Shown here piece by piece: positions 58,215 to 64,000 of a stretch of 64,000 nt of DNA. The first letter of the stretch is position 1. The number at the start of each line of letters is the position of its first letter. Both the position numbers and the translations under genes were made by a program. The stretch lies in the NCBI GenBank assembly GCA_029688995.1, contig JARULA010000003.1, forward strand, positions 214,246 to 278,245, given 5' to 3'. The DNA comes from Marinilabiliaceae bacterium ANBcel2 (lineage in GTDB: Bacteria > Bacteroidota > Bacteroidia > Bacteroidales > Marinilabiliaceae). A model generated the notes under the pieces. The model was not told the DNA's origin and ran no database searches. It worked only from the letters and a program-made list of their open reading frames with translations.

Positions 58215-59190
58215 TATGTATTTTCTCTTTTATAAATTAATAAGGTCGTTAAAAATCCACCTTTAAAAATAGGAATTATCTGGAAAACTTGTCGGTTTCT
58301 GACTAATAATCAATTTTCAAAATCTGAACAGTCTTATAGCAGTCACTTTTCAGATATTCAGAATTCTTGTTTTTCATCGTATTTATCGGAAATCAGACCA
58401 TTAATTTTGCAGCCATTTGATTTATCGCTTATCAACCTATTCCCGTTAAAATCTATGCGTTACTTCGATTTGCTCAAGATTCTATATTTTCTCCAGAGAA
58501 CTCAATTGTCTGGTCGTTATAACTTAACTTAGCGAAGCAAAGCGTTTTTCTGTTCGATATTCAATCAATTCTTTCGTTATAAAGTTTTATTACGAAGCCG
58601 TATGAACCTAAAAATCAGTCGTTAAAATGAGCTTCTAATAATCTGAATTCCAAATTTGCAATATATCTTCATAAATCAATCTCTTCCGTTAAAATCCTGC
58701 CAACATTTTCGAAATTATAGAATCATAATATTCTCCGAAGTAATCAATTGTCAGACCATTGTCAACCAACAGTGCGGAGCAAAGTAATTGTCTGTGAAAA
58801 TTGATTCAAATGTTATAATCTTTGCCCAAATCCGAAGTCTTAAACAGCCTAAAAAACAATATTAAAACTGTCCAACGAGTTTCAAAAACTTAAAATTAAC
58901 AGATTCCTTTTAATCATCCTCTGTTTCTGCGCTTTTCTCTGTACGCAATTTTTGAATGCAATCAGTTTTACAAATTCAGGATAATTATTTACGTTTCTAA
59001 GCAGTCCATTAAGCGAACCTGAAAGTCAGCAAAATCCAGCCTTATAGAAGCTTAGTTCGTAAAAATCAAAAAAAAAATCGAAAAATTAGTTTGCCGGAAA
59101 TTTTAATCAAATCTATCCTCTTTCTTATCGTTTTTAGGTCTTAAAAACTAGCTTGGAGTAGGGTATTTGCTTCTATGTCAATTACATACA
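58215..59190. other. Gene-free cassette-like stretch between sites 2 and 3
   Basis: No ORF over 60 codons and no recognised gene in 976 bases. It contains repeated CGTTAAAA or CGTTATAA octamers (58444, 58515, 58575, 58620 and 58687, with a weaker CGTTAAAA at 58247) and two diverged similar blocks about 240 bases apart: 58441-58590 and 58683-58830, each with CCGTTAAAATC followed later by TCAATTGTC. It may encode RNA or be decayed sequence. Confidence 0.5.
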
Positions 59191-59317
59191 ACAACGGACA
59201 AGTATATGCAAACGTGGGCGATTGCGGGCTTCAAACTTATCAAACCGTAAAAATTTAAAGCGGGCTAAACCCCTTGAATTTACAACAATATCGCCCATTT
59301 TGTATATACAGTGTTAC
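59191..59317. repeat. attC-like palindromic site 3
   Basis: Left arm 59202-59224 and right arm 59286-59309 pair well (GTATATGCAAACGTGGGCGA on the left). Edge cores are ACAACGG (59191-59197) and GTGTTACC (59311-59318). It lies 34 bases after the PIN-like gene stop. Confidence 0.65.
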
Positions 59318-59351
59318 CAGCTGGGCTTTATTACATGTGTTTATTCATCTA

Positions 59352-60146
59352 TCAAACAAGTTTTGCTAAATCTTCAGGCAATATTGTCTTAAAGCCATAG
59401 TCTGCATCGAGCCAAGCTAAATTAGTTGCACTTAAAACTGATTTACTTCCTGCTCCTTTTGCTTGGTCTCTTGTACAGAAATAATCACAACCAAGAGCAA
59501 TTGAAATAGCGACAGAATCTCCATCTGCCCATTCTGCGGCTGCTTTAGCAATTTTTTTTCTATCTGATTCAGGTGCACGTTTTAATCCTTTAAACCAAAC
59601 TGGATTTCCATATTGTTTGCCAATTTCTTCAATTTGCGTTATCCCAGCACCTGCATCCTCAATTTTTCTACCTACTTCAAATACTTTGTCAAGATATGTT
59701 GAAAGTGAAGATTCTTCTTGTTTATATCTTACAGCGTCAACTTCTGGATTTACTAAACCTCCAATTCTTGGAAGTCTTGCGATATTAAATCCTAATCTTA
59801 CAGCCTCGTCAAAATACTTTTTAAGTATTGGCCTTTCTTCAAAATCAATGGCATCTTTCTCATTTGGACCAACAGTAAGGTTTAGTGAAATGCCTCCATT
59901 ACCAGTATCCTTTTCATCTGTTGTAATTTTTGCTGATGTTGATGAGAAGAAATCCTGTCTTTCTACTTTCCGTATAGCTTCTATCGTAAATATTGTTTCC
60001 GACAAAAAAGGTTCTATTTTCTTGTCTATAATTGCTTGATTAATTTTAATAAAATCATCAATTAACGGTTCACTTGGAAAATCCGAAGGGAGTGTTACTA
60101 TTTGCCAAACATTGCTGTCAAAAATTATTTTCATATCTTTTTTCAT
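59352..60146 (-). CDS. PIN-like domain protein
   Basis: The 264-residue protein starts KIIFDSNVWQIV, where the aspartate matches the first PIN ligand, and ends with WADGDSVAISIALGCDYFC followed by TRDQAKGAG, matching the later acidic site and the TRD motif of PIN nucleases. The middle (about 60-180) is an insertion with no recognised motif. It is probably an RNA-cutting nuclease. It starts seven bases after the HEPN-like gene stop in the same operon, which suggests a paired defence or toxin module. Confidence 0.6.
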   Translation of the reverse strand: MKKDMKIIFDSNVWQIVTLPSDFPSEPLIDDFIKINQAIIDKKIEPFLSETIFTIEAIRKVERQDFFSSTSAKITTDEKDTGNGGISLNLTVGPNEKDAIDFEERPILKKYFDEAVRLGFNIARLPRIGGLVNPEVDAVRYKQEESSLSTYLDKVFEVGRKIEDAGAGITQIEEIGKQYGNPVWFKGLKRAPESDRKKIAKAAAEWADGDSVAISIALGCDYFCTRDQAKGAGSKSVLSATNLAWLDADYGFKTILPEDLAKLV

Positions 60147-60153
60147 TGTTATG

Positions 60154-61023
60154 TTAACAGTTGGGTTTTTTATTTTTTGTCAAATCACTAATCGCGGCTT
60201 GTAATACTTGCCATGAAATTTTTGCAGTATCAATATCTGGAGAGAATCCACTACTCACTTGCAAATAGGGATGTATGTAATTTCTAAAATCTCTCAATGA
60301 ATGACTAAATTTTCTTACATCAAGACCAAGCATTCCTATACTATATGCAACATCAATAAAACTACTTAAAGTCCAATCATGAAATGGTAAAACCTTTCCA
60401 GAATCTTTATCTTTTGGACTCGAAGTAGATTGATTAAACTCTTTCATGTTTTTTAAGGCTATTCCTAATAAAATCCCTTCTAAAATACTACCGCATAAAA
60501 TTACGACTGAAAGAGGAGATTCATTTTTCAAACCTTTATTTACTTCATTTAATCTACCTTTTAAAACCTCAATTACGGCATCATCAATTTCAAGTTTATC
60601 AAGAGTAATATTTTTATATTCTCTTTTTAAAAATTCATCTTTAGTCGTATCAGACGCATCAACAGGTTTTACTTTATCAACAACACCTCGTAGTCTATTT
60701 GCAATTCTTAAACAGTCATTGAATATTTGAGCTTCTTCCTTGGTCAATTCAGCACCTTGCAACTTTTTATTCGTTCGCCAATATGCAAGAAGTTCATTAA
60801 TTAAAACGCCTACAGTCTTATCTGTTTCAAGTTGCCAAAACACCCTTAACCTTTTTGCTTTTGAATCACCAAAACCAGAATATTTTGAATCGTATATATC
60901 AAGCTTGCATACATCAAATATAAATTGTTGAAATGACGGATTCGAAAAATCAAGCACATATCCACTGCCCATTCCTAATTGTCGTTCTAATATTAACTTA
61001 TCACTTTGTTTTAGATTTGCCAT
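60154..61023 (-). CDS. HEPN-like/AbiJ-type protein
   Basis: The 289-residue protein has an N-terminal region (YVLDFSNPSFQQFIFDVCKL, SKAKRLRVFW) resembling the AbiJ N-terminal domain, and a C-terminal helical part ending with LRDFRNYIHPYLQV (R-N-Y-I-H), which fits the HEPN Rx4-6H signature. HEPN domains are metal-free RNases common in abortive infection. It precedes the PIN-like gene by eight bases. Function is inferred; family recognition is moderate. Confidence 0.55.
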   Translation of the reverse strand: MANLKQSDKLILERQLGMGSGYVLDFSNPSFQQFIFDVCKLDIYDSKYSGFGDSKAKRLRVFWQLETDKTVGVLINELLAYWRTNKKLQGAELTKEEAQIFNDCLRIANRLRGVVDKVKPVDASDTTKDEFLKREYKNITLDKLEIDDAVIEVLKGRLNEVNKGLKNESPLSVVILCGSILEGILLGIALKNMKEFNQSTSSPKDKDSGKVLPFHDWTLSSFIDVAYSIGMLGLDVRKFSHSLRDFRNYIHPYLQVSSGFSPDIDTAKISWQVLQAAISDLTKNKKPNC

Positions 61024-61075
61024 TTCAATTTTATCACGTTTATTTTATGCTCGGTGCCTTTCTCAGCCTTGCTGG

Positions 61076-61198
61076 TAACGTTCGGGCATAAACCCAGTAG
61101 CCGCTTCCACTATCATTTCATAAAAGTACAAAATTTTCAACCACCCTCGTCAGTATCCTATGAAATGCCCGCGGCTATTGGGTTTTATGCCTTGTTGG
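61076..61198. repeat. attC-like palindromic site 4
   Basis: Left arm 61085-61104 and right arm 61171-61191 match at 19 of 20 with one gap (GGCATAAACCCAGTAGCCGC). Edge cores are GTAACG (61075-61080) and TTGTTGG (61192-61198). It lies 17 bases beyond the stop of the DGR reverse transcriptase and 52 bases before the HEPN-like gene start. Confidence 0.7.
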
Positions 61199-61215
61199 CG
61201 TTTCGTTGGTTATTG

Positions 61216-62421
61216 TCATATTATTTTTGTTTTCATTTCAAATTTACATATGCCGCCCGATAAATAAACATAATTCCACCACCAGCCACTCAGGTTTTTA
61301 AAAATCATGTGTCTGCGTAGTTTGTAGCTTTTGTAGTGTTTCATTATTCCCAAATATGAGTTCATGCTACTTTGGAAGGTTTGTTGTTCTTCTTTTGTCG
61401 GTTTGTGGTCCCGGGCTATTTGGTTTTGCTTTTCTATGGCATTATAAAAGTTCCCTTTGGTGCGGTTGGCTATGTATGTTTTATGTGGTTTGATTACTGC
61501 TCCAAGGTATTTAACGCCCTTGCTATAATGCTGTAAATAAATTTTATCGGGATGCAATGTCAGTTCTAAAGTTGAAAGTAAATAGGCTGAAAGTTTTGGT
61601 ATTATTGATTGTAAATAATCTTTACTTTCGTGTATCAACACAAAATCATCAACATACCTGCCATATTGCTTTATGCTCAATACCCGTTTAACCCAATGGT
61701 CAAATTCGTTCATGTAAATATTGCCAAATAGTTGAGATGTTAAGTTGCCTATTGGCAAACCACAATTGTGCTGAGCATGAAACAAACTCTTTGTTTGGGG
61801 CAAACCTGCCCAATCTTGCTTTTTTCCTTTTATGATGCAGTTTTCTTTGGGGTCGTTGAAGATTGTTTTTTCAATAAGGTACAAAACAAGTTCCAAATCG
61901 AAATTTATTTTATTTTTATTGCGGATTAGCACATTTTTAACATTTTGATGAAGCAAAGTCTTATTCATAGACATAAAATACCCTTTAATGTCGAGTTTAA
62001 GTATGTAGCAGTCTTTTGAATAATTTTGCGAACATGAGCGTATAAAATGGTCAACCCGGTTTATGCCGTAATGCGTTCCTTTGCCTTTTCTACAGCTATA
62101 ACTATCGTTAATAAAGGTTTTCTCAAATACAGGTGAAATGTAATTGAAAATGAAATGATGAATGACCCTATCGCGAAAATCAGCTGCAAAAATTTCTCGT
62201 TTTACAGGTTTATCAACGATAAAACATATACTTGGTTTCGGTGTGTATCTGCGTTCAATAATATCACTGGCTAAAGCAAACAAATTTGCTTCCAGATGCT
62301 TTTCAAATGCAAGTGCGTTAATTGTATTACGCTTGTTCTTTCGTGCATCAAAATATGCCTGAAACAAATCGAGCGTGATTTTATCTCTGTCTATTTCTGT
62401 AAACAAATTGAGTTGTTGCAT
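61216..62421 (-). CDS. DGR reverse transcriptase
   Basis: The 401-residue enzyme copies the template repeat RNA into cDNA with errors at adenines. RT blocks are visible: LKLDIKGYF (about 142-149), GLPIGNLTSQ (221-230), which has the IGxxxSQ form diagnostic of diversity-generating retroelements, and YVDD (256-259). It lacks a maturase X domain and is shorter than group II RTs. It lies 57 bases after the template repeat on the same strand, the standard order. Confidence 0.95.
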   Translation of the reverse strand: MQQLNLFTEIDRDKITLDLFQAYFDARKNKRNTINALAFEKHLEANLFALASDIIERRYTPKPSICFIVDKPVKREIFAADFRDRVIHHFIFNYISPVFEKTFINDSYSCRKGKGTHYGINRVDHFIRSCSQNYSKDCYILKLDIKGYFMSMNKTLLHQNVKNVLIRNKNKINFDLELVLYLIEKTIFNDPKENCIIKGKKQDWAGLPQTKSLFHAQHNCGLPIGNLTSQLFGNIYMNEFDHWVKRVLSIKQYGRYVDDFVLIHESKDYLQSIIPKLSAYLLSTLELTLHPDKIYLQHYSKGVKYLGAVIKPHKTYIANRTKGNFYNAIEKQNQIARDHKPTKEEQQTFQSSMNSYLGIMKHYKSYKLRRHMIFKNLSGWWWNYVYLSGGICKFEMKTKII

Positions 62422-62478
62422 TCTTTGTTTTTTATAAAAACCACGGGGAAATAATCCCCGTGGCTGTGTTTTCCTTCA

Positions 62479-62673
62479 AATCCCTCAAGCAACGGACAGA
62501 GAAACCTAACTCCTTATTGTTATTGTTCCTGTTTACATTGCTGTTATTGTAGTTCATGTTCCGGTTCCAGGCGTTATTGGTATTGTTCTCAGTAGCACTC
62601 CACCAGTTACCGTTGTTACCAATGTTGTTGAATGTTCCATTGGTGTTACGGTTGCCACCCGGAAGGGCTGTAA
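62479..62673 (-). repeat. DGR template repeat (TR)
   Basis: A 195-bp near-copy of the 3' end of the target gene at 63254-63448, colinear without gaps. On the coding strand it is rich in AAC/AAT codons (its translation is dominated by asparagine). It differs at 31 positions, 30 of them adenines in TR. It sits between the Avd-like gene and the reverse transcriptase, so it is transcribed with both. The small ORFs across it are not genes. Confidence 0.96.
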
Positions 62674-62839
62674 GAGTAACCGCTTAATTTGTTGTACCGG
62701 CATTTGCAGCCCATACAATCTTTTATAGCTAACATCTACCTGATTTGGATATGGCAGGTTTTTACAATGCCAGCGGGTTACCGGATTTAAAATGCTCGCT
62801 CGTCTATGCCGTAGCACGCACGACTCTGGCGGAAAACTT

Positions 62840-63181
62840 TTATTTTTGGCTCTTTTGCCATCCTGTTAATTGTTTTGACACTGCTTCAACTTTTTGATTT
62901 ATAGTTACAAATCGTTTTAAATTTATCTGCTTTAAATCTTTCATTAAGCGTATTAACAAGCGAATAACTTCAATACTTTCTCTTGCTTGCTGTAAAACAG
63001 CATTTTTATCACTCCTGCTATTTGCCCGAAAAATTAGTGTCAGTAAATCAATCGTTTCTTTTTTTAAGCTTTCGCCTACTGTATATTTATATTCCCTGGT
63101 AAATTCCTTGGTAAATAAGAAAATTTCCAAAAGTAAATCGTAACAAGATTTGTAAACAGGTAAATCACTATGTAACTTCAT
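62840..63181 (-). CDS. avd: Avd-like accessory protein (four-helix bundle)
   Basis: I use the ATG at 63181 (113 residues, MKLHSDLPVYKSCYDLLLEI); an upstream frame adds an unlikely 16 residues. It belongs to the four-helix bundle/23S rRNA-intervening-sequence-like family that includes Avd. The LPVYKxxYDLLLEIF and KEYKYTVGESLKKE segments are typical. Avd is an RNA-binding partner of the DGR reverse transcriptase. Position between target and TR is the usual one. It is 70 bases downstream of the target gene stop. Confidence 0.88.
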   Translation of the reverse strand: MKLHSDLPVYKSCYDLLLEIFLFTKEFTREYKYTVGESLKKETIDLLTLIFRANSRSDKNAVLQQARESIEVIRLLIRLMKDLKQINLKRFVTINQKVEAVSKQLTGWQKSQK

Positions 63182-63200
63182 TTTTAAAAAAAATTCGATA

Positions 63201-63249
63201 GGGCTTCGCCCCATACCCCAAATAATCAAATAGTCAAATAGTCAAAGTG
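63201..63249 (-). other. Possible DGR target-site structures 3' of the variable repeat
   Basis: GGGC-TTC-GCCC at 63201-63211 forms a short hairpin about 42 bases beyond the VR end, and TCAAATAG is repeated in tandem (63226-63241) with a third diverged copy TCAAAGTG. DGRs often need a hairpin or cruciform just downstream of VR for homing. This stem is short, so the role is speculative. Confidence 0.4.
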
Positions 63250-63251
63250 AC

Positions 63252-63914
63252 TTAATCCCTCAAGCAACGGACAGAGAAACCTAACTCCTTATAGTCATAG
63301 CTCCTGAGTACATCGCTGTTATCGTAGCGCATGGCCCGGTACCAGGCGATACTGGAATAGTCCTCATTAGCACTCCACCAGTAACCGATGCTACCAATGC
63401 GGTAGAATGCTCCATTGGCGACACGGCCGCCACCCGGAAGGGCTGTAAATCCGGTTTCGTTGGTTGCTCCATTATTGGGGCTTTGCCAGTAGGTGGTGTC
63501 TGTGGCTTTCAGTTTGCCACCGGCAACATCTTCACCACCAAGCAGTTTTATGAGTTTAAGCCAATCCTCATCGGAAGGGATGCGCCAGTCTTCTGGCGCC
63601 AGACCACGCCAGTCGTTTACGGCGTACCAGTTGTAGAGCTTGCCATAGATTTTTCCGTTGGCAGGGTCGTTGTCATAATAGCACCAGGCGGGTTGTCCGT
63701 TTTCGCCCGCCTGCTGCCATTCTTCGTCAGTTTGTGCGTGTGGAATGGGGTCGCCGTTGCGGAACTTAACCACATTCAGGTTTTCGGCCATCCACTCCTG
63801 GTCGCCAATGGTGACGGTTTTAGACTTTTGGCTGTTGCTGCATGATAGTAGCAATGTCGCTAATAATAGTGCAACTAAACTTTTTGCGAGCATGTTGTTA
63901 AACTTTTTTTTCAT
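63252..63914 (-). CDS. DGR target: lipoprotein with C-type-lectin-like diversified C-terminus
   Basis: The 220-residue protein has a lipoprotein signal with lipobox LLLSC (cysteine 25). The mature part resembles the Fibrobacter-succinogenes major paralogous domain: TIGDQEWMAENL, YGKLYNWYAV and WRIPSDEDW are typical, and the C-terminus ends GFSVRCLRD in a formylglycine-generating-enzyme/CLec-like fold. Residues about 156-220 are the variable repeat; 25 residues differ from the template. A strong AAGGAGG (63923-63929) precedes the ATG. It would display a diversified binding surface at the cell envelope. Confidence 0.92.
   Translation of the reverse strand: MKKKFNNMLAKSLVALLLATLLLSCSNSQKSKTVTIGDQEWMAENLNVVKFRNGDPIPHAQTDEEWQQAGENGQPAWCYYDNDPANGKIYGKLYNWYAVNDWRGLAPEDWRIPSDEDWLKLIKLLGGEDVAGGKLKATDTTYWQSPNNGATNETGFTALPGGGRVANGAFYRIGSIGYWWSANEDYSSIAWYRAMRYDNSDVLRSYDYKELGFSVRCLRD
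63254..63448 (-). repeat. DGR variable repeat (VR)
   Basis: 195-bp counterpart of TR with no gaps. Identity is perfect over the last ~38 bases next to the stop codon (homing initiation side) and over the first ~13 (GCCCTTCCGGGT). In between, 30 of 31 substitutions are at TR adenines; the exception is C to A at 63367 (TR 62592). The changes alter 25 codons, most from asparagine. Confidence 0.96.
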
Positions 63915-64000
63915 TGTTTTATCCTCCTTGTTTAATGTTTAATGATTTTTTAATTATCTGTTTTTGTGCAATGTTACAAGCTTGAAAGGGCTTGCTCCAA

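Noticed and set aside
62554..62817. 87-residue reading frame on the minus strand across the template repeat
   Set aside because: It is a by-product of TR, which is an RNA template; no start signal and no homologous protein pattern.
63226..63249. Tandem TCAAATAG repeats read as a CRISPR-like array
   Set aside because: Only three 8-bp units without spacers and no cas genes.
63281..63472. Second minus-strand frame inside the variable repeat
   Set aside because: It is an out-of-frame shadow of the target gene.

Overview
The window looks like an AT-rich chromosome segment of a Bacteroidota bacterium, probably from the Bacteroidales/Marinilabiliales side of the phylum. The evidence is family content (DUF4831 and DUF4914-type proteins, an ECF sigma overlapping an anti-sigma-like gene, Bacteroidota-style carotenoid genes), few Shine-Dalgarno sequences, and TAnnTTTG -7 promoter boxes upstream of several starts. 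I saw no rRNA, tRNA or CRISPR array.

Positions 1-26400 are an ordinary core region: the end of a DUF4914-type gene, class II purE and a Sua5/TsaC gene (overlapping), a BCCT transporter with a universal stress protein, sugar and nucleotide kinases, YfcC and AbgT carriers, NUDIX and NAD(P)HX repair enzymes, an ABC exporter, an ECF sigma with an anti-sigma-like barrel protein, smpB, miaA, a degenerate cyclase fused to an HD domain, a phosphoesterase, a protein kinase, glyA and a ClC channel.

Positions 26460-31220 are a scar zone. An IS3-family element sits between a decapitated Fic gene and the tail of an outer-membrane barrel gene. An intact ISAs1 element has a 10-bp target duplication, a second 117-bp copy of one of its ends lies 4 kb away in inverted orientation, and a RelE/ParE-type toxin gene carries a nonsense codon.

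Positions 31320-40280 hold a carotenoid cluster: phytoene synthase, two desaturases, a CruF-like hydratase, an acyltransferase and a CruC-like glycosyltransferase. These fit an acylated carotenoid glycoside. Positions 40290-48970 hold menE, an MTA/SAH nucleosidase, an ABC-F ATPase, a thioesterase, an iron-sulfur ATPase module with a DUF134 regulator and a 24-bp palindromic operator, and a second AbgT carrier broken at a G8 tract.

Positions 49050-64000 are the most interesting part. All genes there lie on the minus strand. Five imperfect palindromes of 120-135 bp, with unrelated arms but shared AAC and CGTT edge cores, each sit just 3' of a gene group, as attC sites do in integron cassettes. 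The groups are Fic/XRE, McrBC, a roughly 1-kb stretch without genes, a PIN-like/HEPN-like pair, and finally a complete diversity-generating retroelement (DGR). Two group II introns lie beside two of the palindromes. The DGR has a lipoprotein target, an Avd-like gene, a template repeat and a reverse transcriptase. Template and variable repeats are 195 bp each and differ at 31 positions, 30 of them at template adenines. The window therefore seems to show an integron-like island of defence modules that also carries, or abuts, an active protein-diversification system. No integrase is visible here.
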